64,000 bases of DNA, taken from contig JAFREE010000002.1 in NCBI GenBank assembly GCA_019400425.1, forward strand, positions 372,001-436,000, written 5' to 3'. The notes beneath the pieces were generated by a model. That model did not search any database, had not been told where the DNA came from, and saw only the letters and a list, made by a program, of their open reading frames with translations. A program made the position numbers and the translations under genes. Source of the DNA: Hymenochaete sp. R1 (Eukaryota > Basidiomycota > Agaricomycetes > Hymenochaetales > Hymenochaetaceae). Of this stretch, positions 20,791-31,833 are shown one piece after another (positions within the stretch are counted from its first letter, which is position 1; each line of letters starts with the position of its first letter).

Positions 20791-23700
20791 ATGTCATTTT
20801 TTGGTTTCGATAACAACAATCTCATCGAAAAAGAACGTCGAGTAGCCCGTATAGGCTCTGATTTAAATGCGAATGAAGACATTGTCGTTTACAACTGGGG
20901 TGCGGACGACTACAATGATCTTGGTAATGCATTGCAGGAGGGTGGCGATGATTTGAACGACGAGACGTTTGGAAACTCAGGACCTGTTGGTGAGCTTCGT
21001 ACATACGATTCTGCGCAACTTATGGGTTCTGAATAGTGAACCATCGTAGGCAATGACTTTGATTTCTCTTCTCGAGCTCTGCCTGTATCAGACCACCGCG
21101 TTACTGCTACAGAACCCTCACGCGCAGTCGAGCCCACATTACAACCTGAGGTATTTCGTTCTTCACAGTCTGGTAAGGAAACTGGCATTGGGTTGGTGGA
21201 GTTGTCCTCGTGCTGACCCTTTATAGCCGAGTCGGTGCGGAAATCTCGAGACTCGCTATGGGATGACAGATCACCCTTTTCCGTCCTTCGAACTTCAAGT
21301 AGCATTGGCCGTAGATCGGGCTCGTCACTCAGTCATCACGCATCTCCCAGCATTTCAGGAGTTACCCTTGCATCCCCCAATGCCCTGTATCAGTCTTCTC
21401 AATCACCAGCATCATCGCAGCACCATACCCTTAAACCATCAGGCTTAGTACAGACAACGACAACGGACGCTGCGGAGGGAATGATCAACTATTCTGCTCC
21501 TGGTATGAAGAGCCTCGCTGAAATTGAAGCGGAGATGCGTGCTGCGACACTGAAAGCTCGAGAAGCGAAGAAGCAGGAAGAGGAGCAACTGTTCCTTCTC
21601 GAGCAACAAAATCAGATGCAATTGCTACTTCAACAACAACAGTTGCAGCAACTTCAGCTCCATCAACAACAACAACAACTGCAGCAGCAGCAGACGAAGC
21701 CTCCTCGGATGCGAGCAGAATCACCCGCTCAGTACCATGGTTCACCTCTCGTAGGGTCTCAATCAGCGTACGGCATTAGCAATGACAACATATTACGAGA
21801 AGTTGAGAAAAAGCGTCTTCAAGAGCATTTACAGCGCAGCCTGCGCAACGACACCGCTTTCCTTCCTACTGAACTGCAAACCCAGAACCTTGCGCATGTT
21901 GACCCGGTCCCGATGGAACTCTTGCTGCAACAAACTGTACACCGAAGCTTGCCGCAAGGCACCGGTGCCGGCCCGATCCGACCTCCCACTCGCCAACAGC
22001 GCTATGAGGAACTCATAAATGCCTATGAGCAGGATGGTCGGATGCGCGTCAACAATGTCGATGACATTCAATCTCTTCGACGCCAAATCGCTCTTGATCA
22101 GCATCGTCAAACCCAGCTCGCTGCCGCAGGTCTCCAAGATCAACGTCGTGAGTCGCCTATGGATCAGCTCCAGCATCAGCTTCGTCTTGCGATGGCGAAT
22201 GAGATGGCGAGTAAGGCGCGTGGTGAGAACGCGCCCAATCCTTTCGGAGCCAACCCTTCAGATATTGCGCAGATGCAGCTTCAGCAGCGAATGCTCGCGC
22301 AGCTCGCTCAACAGGAATTCGCCAAGAGCCTTAATGGCGCTGGTTCCGTCGGTAGTTTGAATGGTCAGAATGAACAACATAGTGCAAAGGATCCACTCCA
22401 GCAGGATGCGCTCCGTGCGGAAGCGATGCGTAAGATCATGGAGGCGGAACAGCAAGAAGCTCGCAGACGAAAGAAAGCTGCCAAAATTGCTCACATGGTA
22501 TGTATTCATATATACATTAGGGAAAGATTGGCACTGACAAAGGGAAACCGCAGAGCCGATACAATGACCTCATGACACAATCAGATAAAGACTTTATCAC
22601 CCGCATCCAAGTCTCGCAGCTTGTTACCTCGGATCCATATGCCGAGGATTTCTATGCTCAAGTCTATAGCTCCCTGATGCGCTCTCGCATGGGGATAACC
22701 GGTGAGGAACGTGTTCTCAAATTCGGCACAGGTGAGGGCCTTGCACTCGGCGTGAACCAGCGAGGCGGCAACAGGCGACCCAATGCCATGCAACGCATGG
22801 AAGCTCAAGTCGAGCGCATCGTGAGCAACGCAAGACAGAGGGAGAAGGAAAAAGGACAGCACGCTATTCATAGTCTCCAAGGTGCATTGGGGAAGACAGC
22901 TGGTCGTAGCTACAAGGCAGCACCACGCCAGATGCTCCAAGTCAGCGGGAACGGGTCCGATACCGCGACAGGCCATATCTCTAAGGATGATAAAGAGAAT
23001 GCTGCGGGTGCTGCTAAGGAAGCTGCGAAGCGTGGTCGTGAAGCGTTGGGTGTGAATTTTGATGTGAGTGTGATTTAGAATCTGGTTCGGAGCGCGCGCT
23101 AACGATTGTATCTCAGGCATCGAGTACTGTGCGGAGAGAGCCTCTCACTCGCAAGGAGTACTTGCTCATTGTAGAGGATCTATATGATTCCCAACTCAAG
23201 ATCGAACAAATGCGTCGGGAGCAACCATCAGAGGAGGATGAAGCCAAAGTAAAAGAATGGTAGGAATCTGCCCTCTTGGTTACAATATTCTTCGTACTCA
23301 GATGTGCTTTAGGGAAGAGAATTATCAGAAAGAAACCGCCCATCAATGGGATGTCCTTCGTGTCATGGTCCCTCTTGAAGCTTGTAACCCGCACCCTTTC
23401 ATCTCTCTCATGATACCCGCCAAAGGCAAGAAGCTTCTTCCCCGCATTACGCGCCACCTCCAGAGCAACCAGATTCTCCAAATTATTTGCCTCCTAGTCG
23501 CGTGCTTTTCACAACTTGACGTCGTCCGAAACGCGGCTCTGCTGGACATGGAGGTTGGGTCGCCTGAGAGAGCGGAGGTAGAAACACAGACAGAGCTATT
23601 CTTATCAACGGTGCTGCAGTGTATCTTGCCTGTCATCTCGCAGTTCAACATCGGGGTGCTCGGTGGGATGATGGGACTGATGATGGAGCATGGTGATATG

Positions 23701-24290
23701 GGCTTGATCGTCCATTCGAGAGTGAGCATTTTTCCTTTTTCAACGACGGGAAGTGGTTAATTTGGGAATTTCCAGCCGGGTCAAGCACTTCTTACCGCGT
23801 TCTTAAGTAGGGGCGAAGTCATTAAGTCTGATAAATTGGGCAGCGGCGTTGATCCCTCCGAATTGCCGACAAATGCCGACCTTGTGTCCTGGTACGTGCT
23901 CATTCGCTCGAGAGCAGTGTCTCTATATCTGATCGCTAAAATAGGCAAGGCGTGGTTAATCATCTCTTCCATATTTTCGCTCCCTACCTATGGTCACTCT
24001 TTCCTTCATCACGCATCCACCACCGTTTCCGCACCCCGACCGGTGTCCTTACAGTCGAAGCGGACCTCCTCGATCAGCCTACATGGAAGTTCCTTGCCAC
24101 GTTCGCGCTTAACACGGAAGTAGATCAGCAGGGCCTCCTGGTCTCGGCTCTACGCGAGAAGGTGCTGGACAACATTCTTGCTATCAAACAGGGTTTCGTC
24201 ACGGACGAGGCGGAGCAAAATCTTAAGATCACGAACGTGAATATTTTCTTGCACGCGCTTGGATTGGATAGCTCGCAGATAGCACTGTAA
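20791..24290 (+). CDS. PAT1: PAT1 decapping activator
   Basis: Scaffold of cytoplasmic mRNA decay that links the Lsm1-7 ring, the Dhh1/DDX6 helicase and the decapping enzyme in P-bodies. The start MSFFGFDNNNLIEKE is the typical Pat1 N-terminus. An acidic Asp/Asn-rich stretch follows, then a long disordered Ser/Gln-rich region with a poly-Gln tract (about 21602-21695). The conserved middle region has TQSDKDFITRIQVSQLVTSD, DPYAEDFYAQVYSSLM and a basic helical part. The C-terminal Pat1 domain contains PLTRKEYLLIVEDLYDSQLK and DVLRVMVPLEACNPHPFISL, followed by KKLLPRITRHLQSNQ, and ends near LHALGLDSSQIAL. About seven exons. Convergent with the glycosyltransferase gene, 176 bp apart. Confidence 0.94.
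21602..21695 (+). repeat. CAA/CAG-rich poly-glutamine tract inside PAT1
   Basis: The coding strand is dominated by CAA and CAG codons, giving a Gln-rich segment with interspersed Leu and His. It lies in the disordered part of Pat1 and probably varies in length between strains. On the minus strand it creates a valine/alanine-rich open frame that is only a shadow. Confidence 0.8.
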
Positions 24291-24466
24291 GGGTATACTT
24301 TTGTATTCGGTCCGTTCTATTTTGCTCTCCCAGTTGACTGCCATATCCTTTTCTTTTCTTTGCTTTCATATCTTTCTTCGCTATCCATATCAGTCCTCTG
24401 TCTCTTTATTGATCAAAAAAAATTGTCTGGGGCGTGCTTGTAATACTTCCGACACGGTTCGCGTAT

Positions 24467-27209
24467 CTAAACATCATCTCGTATGTCGAAACCTCCAAAT
24501 ACACTCAACCCCTCATCATCATCTACGATAGCGCTATTGCAAGTAAACAAGTCCAGCGCTTCGAATGATTTCAGGCGCTCCGAACGACTCGCAACGGTCA
24601 CGCATCCAAACAAGTCTTCTTGACGTTCGCGTCCGCGCATTTCTATCTCCCACGTAGACGTTAAGGTGGCCATGAGATCAAGGGTAGGCAAATCGACAAG
24701 GTCGGGAAGTTGATACTCCGGAAGGTCAAGCAAATTAGCGACCCGAGAGCCAGCTACATCGTTATCAACATCCAACACTTGCATAAGCGGAAGCGTAAAC
24801 AAAGCTTTCTTCTGCATGAATAAGTGATCGGGCTGCGCCTTAACATGCGAGCCTATCTCTAAGTGATTGGTTGAGAGCGAGACGAAGTTGTCGTAGTTCG
24901 GGTAGAGCATGACGTAGCCCCGCAAGTAGACCATCTCAATGAAGAAACGTTTCCAGGACTTCGCCCATTTATTAGACCGGACGTGGGGGACAACCGCCTC
25001 TTGAAGCGGGAGCCAAGTTTCCGAGAATCGAATTTGCAAGTAAGAATGGAATTCCTTCCAGTGCTCGGGAAAGTAGACAGCACCCCAGCTGCAGGGGATC
25101 TGTGACAAGTATGGTGTATTGCGGTATCGTAGCGAGCGAGACTCGAAGATCGTCTGGGCGTTGAATGGTCGACGCCCCTCAGGCAGCAATTCGATTTGTT
25201 TCTGCTGGTATAAACTAATTCCATACAAACCTGAAAGTCGGTTTTCTGGACGCCCGTATCTGAATTGGATTTAATTACATAAGATCAAATGATGCCTAAA
25301 ACTCACCGGTAGCGTAAAAGTGACATTTTGATCCATGCATAAAACAGAGGAGATACCTCGACATCATCCTCAAGCAGGACGCCATAAGAATGCTGTGTAT
25401 GCGGGTACCATGACTCAACTACGGCAGTCAAAAGTCCAGCATGAACGACACGATGATGCACAAATATTCTGCCGTGTGGCCACCTCTGGACTTCAATGGC
25501 TTTCATGGTTTCCGAGTCTCCTGCATGTTCTATGTTGATTCGCATATTGACTGTATCTCCAAAGTAGTATGCATCACGAAGTGATCCTAACAAACGAGTC
25601 AGGGAATTCGGTCTGTCGTACGTGATCACAGAAAGCTCGACGATTGGCATGTGCCAATCTAAACTCTCATTAGAATCTCTTCAAATCAATACAAGACTCG
25701 ATAGGAAGAGAACGTACTTCGAAGTTCGACCAGAGAAAGGGTACCAATCCATTCACAAAAGGCTAGATCTGACCTCGGTATCTTGATCACGACTGAACCC
25801 GAGGCTACTTGAACGCTGAATAATGAATCCAACATAGACCTGTCTCCAAGCGTGTCGTGGCCGAGGCCGGATATTATAATAGATGCACTTTCATTAGAGG
25901 ATTTGAGCCAGAAATCTACGGCCTCGGCGTTGGCAAATGAATTTGCTGAGACATGAAGATCGCTGTAAGATAGCTCGCAGACTCCCGATACCAGACGGTC
26001 TTGAAGCCAAGGGAATGACCCATCCCGCGGCAGATCTCGCTCTTCATGGCGAGTAAGGATCAGTAAGTTCATACTGTAGCCTTTCTTCGAGAATGAACAA
26101 GCAGTCGGCGAGAAATTATGAAGATCCTCCAATGATGATAGAATAACAGCAATAGTCAAAGAGTTTCCAATATCGAGTGCAGCCACCTTCTGCTCTTTGC
26201 CATGGTGTTGATTGGCGGCACACTGTTCGCGGATATAGTCTTCGGTGTCTATCCCAAGATTACTGCATTGTGACTTGCACCATGAACGATCGGAGTCTTT
26301 TTCGGATTTGCGTACAAAGCCGCCAATGCCATCTTGTTTCTGAATAGATTTGCCAAGTGTCTTCCAAAGTTCTGCATTTTGTTCCAAGCTGAAATTGAGA
26401 TTCTTTGCGATGGAAGATCGAACCACAAAAGGTGGGATGACAAATGAAGCAGACCGAGCCTCAGCAGTTGGTGAAACACATGTCGCAAGGTGAGACTTTT
26501 CCCATAATGTTCCACCACAGATACCCACTGGTACGTCCAAAAGAAGAGGATGTGCAACCAGTAAGTCTCTTGTATCATCATGAATTCCGGAAAGTCCTTC
26601 AGAACCGAGTATGAGTGAGTATTCGGTTTTGACATGAGATAGGGTGTTCATTGCAGCGAATCCCTCATCTGCCCCGTCTTTCCATGGAAGAATTGATATG
26701 TCCAAATCCATATCCAATCGACCGTCCCGAAGCATTTTGCTGATGTCTGGAAATAGTTGGAGGGGACACACTAGAAAAATACCAGAGACTGACGAGTGGT
26801 CGGAAAGCAAAGGTTCAAGGTGCTTTTTCACGTCCATAATAGTACTGTCCGTCACTGGAAGTATCGCGGTCACGGATCCGCTTTCCAAGAAGTCAACGAG
26901 TTCGGCCGTCCCTTTGACCACGTATTCCGGTAGTGGTTGATGGACCTTCTTTGTCAGTTGCTCATTAACCGATGTTTTGTTACGGACGGAGAGGTCAACA
27001 TGCTTTGGATCCGATTGAGGAAACGAGTAGCTCGAGAAAAGGCCTGTTTTTGGGAGATGTCCAAAGTACAGTACGAGCAAAAAGAAGGCTAGGAACACCG
27101 GCGTGATTAATACATCGTACCAACGTCGAGACCTTGAAACAACGATGGTTCCTCGTTCTGTGTGACTCAGGTGTCGAGTATGAGGCGAGTCTGGGTATTT
27201 CAATTCCAT
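24467..27209 (-). CDS. Type II membrane GT2-like glycosyltransferase
   Basis: Large Golgi- or ER-type protein of about 870 residues in three exons. The short cytosolic tail is followed by one membrane helix (about residues 34-51, VLITPVFLAFFLLVLYFG). The C-terminal third is a clear GT-A fold: VELSVITYDRPNSLTRLLGS at the nucleotide-binding start, a mid-domain RIFVHHRVVHAGLLTAVVES, and the acidic metal motif GVLLEDDVEVSPLFYAW. A conserved tail follows (IPCSWGAVYFPEHWKEF, RSNKWAKSWKRFFIEM). The N-terminal 450 residues contain a weaker alpha/beta region (TAILPVTDST, EYSLILGSEG) that may be a degenerate second GT-A-like domain. Donor and acceptor sugars are unknown. It shares a 126-bp divergent promoter with BPL1. 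Confidence 0.78.
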
Positions 27210-27335
27210 TTTTTGAAGACAAGTTAATCAATCGTAAACTGCAAATTTGTTGAAGGCGTGAGATGAGTGCGAGCTCTCTGTTGTGGTGGTGGCAGAACGA
27301 GATTAAGACAGGAAGTACAGTTGTACGCGTTGAAC
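27210..27335. promoter_or_regulatory. Short bidirectional promoter, GT2-like gene / BPL1
   Basis: Only 126 bp separate the two ATG codons (27209 minus, 27336 plus). The two genes must therefore share a core promoter region, or their leaders overlap. No TATA box was seen. Confidence 0.5.
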
Positions 27336-29455
27336 ATGAACGTCTTGGTATACAATGGGCCCGGAGTGTCGAAAACATCCCTCACCCATACCCTCACCTC
27401 TCTTCGAACCCTACTGCGTCCAAACTATGTTGTCCAGGAAATCTCGCCGATATCAGTAGCGAATGACCCCTGGCATACGAACTGCGCATTGTTTGTGCTG
27501 CCTGGAGGACGAGACTTGCCGTATCTCACATCATTCAAGGAATCTCATTACAAGATCACGGCTTATGTGCGCAATGGCGGATCGTTCCTAGGCCTATGCG
27601 CGGGAGCATACTATGCATGCAAGTCTGTAGAATGGGAGGTTGGATCAGACCAAGAGGTCGTTGGAGATAGACCTCTTCGGTTCTTTAATGGTGTTGGGAG
27701 AGGTTGCACGTTCCCTGGCTTTCAGTACGGCAGTGAAAGAGGCGCTAGAGCAGTCGCTCTTACGGTCAAGGGCCCCGACGGCAAGGAAACTCGTTATGAT
27801 GGGTTGTACTATAACGGGGGAGGCGAGTTTGTTGATGCTCATAGTGTTTCCGACACTCAAGTACTTGCAAGTTACATGGAAGGTGCTGCGGAAAGCAAAT
27901 GCGCCGGTGTCCTGTGCAACGTAGGTAACGGAAAAGCGATCCTTTGGGCAATCCATCCCGAATATCCTCTGAACCGGGAACCTGCTGTGTCCTCTATCGC
28001 TAATACGAGAAGCGACTTGCAACCGCGGCTAGGAGAACTAGAAGGACAGAGGTGGAACTTGTTGCGGAACACGATATCATTACTGGGTCTCGACGTGTCT
28101 CAGCGGACCATTGGCGACTTAGTCCCGACTCCGCAATATTTGTTTTCGACTTCAGCTTTGGCATCTGCGATTACAAAAATCAAAGCGGACATCATGATAT
28201 TAGGCGCCGGGGCGTCTTCCGAGCCTTCCATTTTGGACGATAATGCAGACATTTTTCATGTTTACAGTGAAGCAGGGTTTTCCAGCCGCTCGGAAGCTAC
28301 TCTGTCTTCCAACGTTCCGGTGGCGTCTGGGGGAAAACAAATTCGAATACTGGTATTGCAGGACCCCGGGAATACTTCAACTCCCATCAGTCAAACATTT
28401 AATATTTCTAAATATTTTTCTTCACTGGAAGCAAAGCGGAAAGAGAGTGAAATCGCCCCCACTCGAGCGTGCAGAATGGGCGATGTTCTTCTGTACGGCG
28501 AAGTGGTCACGAGTACTCAGACTTTGCTTGAAAGGTCAGTAATTTACGTTACTTCAAGACGCGTCCCTCATTTTTCAGATATAAAGGAATCCAAAGCTGA
28601 TGGGAGTTCTTCCAATACCTGTCCTCTCCGTCGCAACCCATCAAGTCTCCGGGCGAGGTCGCGGCTCAAATTCATGGCTTTCTCCACCAGGGTGTCTGCA
28701 ATTTTCACTCCTCTTACGTTTGCCACTATCGAAGTTTCCTTCATCAAAAATTGTCTTCATCCAGTACCTATTTGGACTGGCCGTCGCAGAAGCATGCCGC
28801 GATTCTGATGTCCTTGGCACGTTCGGTGGTCGCATCCGACTTAAATGGCCAAACGATCTATATGCTATCACAGAGCGAGAGGGGGCTAAAAAGGTTGGCG
28901 GTATCTTGGTCAATACGAGCTTCATGGGCGGTGCCGTGGACATCATTATTGGTAAAGTTTTTCGCGTATTTTTATTCTCCAGTCTAATTACGCACAGGCT
29001 GTGGTCTCAATGTCCTGAGCCCTTCACCCATCACCTCTCTTGCGCAGTTGATCCCACCTGACGTCAGCAACATGGATTTAAGCATAGAAAACACTGCTGC
29101 CACGATCATGGCCGTCTTTGACGAGCTGTGGTCGCAATTCGTTTCAGCGCGTGGGTCTTTCGAGCCGTTCATGGGTCGTTACTTGGATATATGGTTGCAT
29201 TCGTAGGTGTCCTCAATTTGAGGGACACAAGAAAAAAATTCACGATGTTTTTGCAGTGATCAGCTAGTGAAACTCACGACGGTCGATCCACCTCTCATGG
29301 TGAGGATCACCGGGATCACCCCGGACCATGGCCTGTTGCGTACTATCCCAGAACAAGGGAGTCACTACTCGAATCGCGGAGAAGAATTTATAGACTTGCA
29401 ACCGGATGGTAATAGTTTTGACCTTTTGACCGGTCTCATCAAGACGAAATCGTAG
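27336..29455 (+). CDS. BPL1: Biotin-protein ligase
   Basis: ATP-dependent enzyme that attaches biotin to carboxylases (acetyl-CoA carboxylase, pyruvate carboxylase). The start at 27336 (MNVLVYNGPGVSKTSLTHTL) is the usual eukaryotic BPL beginning; the longer upstream frame is ignored. The N-terminal domain resembles a class I glutamine amidotransferase (FVLPGGRDLPY, GSFLGLCAGAYYACKSVEW, YNGGGEFVD, WAIHPEYP). The catalytic domain has QVSGRGRGSNSWLSPPGCLQ (the GRGRGxNxW biotinyl-AMP loop), IRLKWPNDLYA and KVGGILVNTSF, then CGLNVLSPSP. A short SH3-like tail ends LLTGLIKTKS. Four exons, about 655 residues. The first intron must use the acceptor at ataaag (about 28587), because the cag 8 bp upstream leads to a stop. 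Tail to tail with RPC34, 72 bp between stops. Confidence 0.94.
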
Positions 29456-29527
29456 AAACCCCTCTTTCTTTGAAGGGGAGGTGGGGGTAGTGTAAAAAGA
29501 CATGTACTTCATCTAATTCGTATGTTT

Positions 29528-31226
29528 TCATTCGGGAGTAATTTCGTTTTGGTTCAGCCAGTTGCCGTAGTACTCGCATTGCCGAGGATTGACTGGCCCT
29601 CCCTGTTTGCAGAAATCGAATTGTGAACATCGACCACAGGGTGCTTGTGACCAACCTAATACCACCCGCTCTTGTCTAATTGCACGATAGACGTATGCGC
29701 CACCAGGTTCATCCGCATCAAAGTTAATTGCAAAAGGCAGTGCCTTGTCTACCTCGCTCAGTCAGAAAACGCATAAAAAGGGAAAGCAATATGTACATCC
29801 TCACCTTTGGCTCCCAGGTTACCCGAATCTGAATCCGATTCTGACTCAGAGTCTGAATATACAGTCTTAGATTTTGATTGTTTCTGCCTCTTTTTCCGAC
29901 TTTTCTTACGTGCACCATCGCTATTGCCGCTGCATTCCGAGTTCGAGCTGCTATCCGACTCGGAAGATTCATACTTTCGTTTCCGCTTCTTCTTAAGCTC
30001 ATTCGCCCTTTTCTTCTTTCGCCTCTTCTTACTGTCCTCCTCACCGCTTTCGCCACCTTTCAGTTCGTCGGCCTGCCACATAGCGGCCCCGAACGCAGGG
30101 ATCTAACCAAAGCTAAGAGAGGCAATTTTGGAGAAATTGAGGACAGACTCACTCTCTCTATCTCTCCGTCAGTGATCAAGACATTCAGCAACATCTCAAT
30201 ATGTTCTTCCGAAAGTTCCGTTTCTGTGATACGTGACTTCATTAAGAAACTTTTAATTTGGTAGGTGGTCGGATATGCGGGAGCGGCTGAAATGGGGTAA
30301 AGTAGTCTTGAATTGTCCTTCGCCTTGGGAAAGCTCTATAATTTTCATGTCAAAATACTGGTAATAACAGAGCAGGCATAATAAATTAGGCGTGCCCTTT
30401 CTTGTATGAACTTCAGGCATGCGCTAGCCAGTAGATTGATGAATTCAGTGTCCAGCTCACTGTCTGTATACCATGGTCCTCCTGTGATTGCCGAAGACGG
30501 TTGGAGATTATAAAGCATGTAAATTTTCCTTGTGGGATACTAGCCAAAGTTAGAGCAATGCATGCTACAGAACTCAAAGTAAATCGCATACCTTGACATT
30601 TTTAATGCTTTTAATCAATTGCTTTTGAATTAAAGATTTGATGCAGCGATCAATGACCGTTTGGTGTAGCTCCGTTTTTGTTTTTAAATGCTTCGTCCAG
30701 ATTCCTGTACCACGTCAGGGCAATTCAGTCAAAGCGAGTGGAGAACGCACCTTCATTCGCCGCTGCCTGGATATGATTGAGAACAAGGACTTCCTCGTTT
30801 CCAAGATCCTTTTTCCTTTATAGAGCGTAAGTAAATTTAATTCTGTACAAGTCCGCATACGTACAGTTCAAGTTCTTTCTTTGCTACACCTTTGTACACA
30901 ATATTATCCTTTCCGTCTCGAAGAACTTTGATAAGGCCCTGTAAAATAGCAGTCAGCAAGATTAGAAGGTAAAAGGGTTTACATATTTACTGTTTTCAGG
31001 AGAAAATTAACAGCATCTGTCCGTTCTCTTGGCTGGGGTTCAATGGTCTCAAGTTCCTTTTGAGAGATTGTCTAGTGCGACCCAGTGGTCAGTAAGGCGT
31101 TAGCCTGATCCTGAGTCACTAGCTTTGACCCAATTCGATTCAAGTACTGACCAGATTGTCCCCAGCTAATATAGCCTGATGGAGTTTCTTCTCGAGTGCA
31201 TTGAGCTTGCGTATTCTGCTGCCCAT
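29528..31226 (-). CDS. RPC34: RNA polymerase III subunit RPC34 (RPC6)
   Basis: Subunit of the C82-C34-C31 heterotrimer, which opens promoter DNA and contacts TFIIIB; nuclear. The start at 31226 gives MGSRIRKLNALEKKLHQAIL. Winged-helix segments follow (QPRERTDAVNFLLKT, GLIKVLRDGKDNIVY). The hallmark block is KIYMLYNLQPSSAITGGPWY and SELDTEFINLL, then YPTTYQIKSFL and SEEHIEMLLNVLITDGEIER. The C-terminus has the four-cysteine Fe-S motif: PCGRCSQFDFC and PVNPRQCEYYGNW. Between GAAMWQADE and this motif lies a charged low-complexity insert of about 85 residues, alternating Lys/Arg and Ser/Asp/Glu (about 29800-30060), which I do not recall from yeast or human orthologs. Several short introns. Confidence 0.93.
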
Positions 31227-31833
31227 CGAAAGCACGCAAAATGGTACTAACTCAGGTAAGGTAGTGAAGAGAAGTTGGTTGCATCGCAAGCCTGCGATAT
31301 TTGTAGTACTAGTGGTGGATAAATGACACGATTTATCACGTGATGCGAGTAATTGCCAGATCAGTACTAGTACTAGTACTAGTACTAGTAATATCAATGT
31401 GAGCCCGTAAGAGTCAGAGAGATTCCGTGTAACTTTGGCTTGTTCTTCATCATCAACTGTCGTGCTTCGAATGACAAAGAATTCCTTCAAGGCCCAAGAT
31501 GAATATAGCTTCTTGATACTCAGTCACAATGACCAACTGATCTAGCGGGTCTCAGAAAATCCTTAGATTCCTTACGGGCCCAAACTTCTATTTGTCTTAT
31601 CCAAAGTTGTAAAGACAACGTACGCCTTCTGGATAAACAAGCTCTGGCATATTACATGCTTAGATACTAGCTTTGTGGGGCCAAGAAGCATCTGTGGCCC
31701 AGCGTGGAAACGCATTGCTATGTTTCGGCCGATCATTTTGGCATTGACTGAGTATATCTATATACGGTGTGTTGTTTTGACTTTGAAAACCCCGCTTCTG
31801 CGAACGTGGTTTACGCCTCTTTTCTTGACCACC
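31227..31833. promoter_or_regulatory. Divergent promoter region RPC34 / ThrE-like gene, with E-box palindrome
   Basis: 607 bp between divergent starts. TCACGTGA at 31336-31343 is a perfect 8-bp palindrome containing the CACGTG E-box, about 110 bp upstream of RPC34. An AGTACT satellite lies beside it (separate entry). A minus-strand frame at 31140-31490 crosses this region but is only the RPC34 first-exon frame running upstream. No other gene seen. Confidence 0.45.
31363..31390. repeat. AGTACT hexanucleotide microsatellite
   Basis: Four full copies plus a partial copy of AGTACT in tandem (28 bases). The unit is self-complementary, so the tract can fold back on itself. A related TAGTACTAG occurs about 55 bp to the left. 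Confidence 0.9.

Noticed and set aside
21485..21745. Minus-strand Val/Ala-rich frame
   Set aside because: Shadow of the CAA/CAG glutamine tract of PAT1.
29758..30106. Three overlapping open frames on both strands over a repetitive charged region
   Set aside because: Only the minus frame that continues from the RPC34 winged-helix exon into the Fe-S exon is real; the others are shadows of its low complexity.
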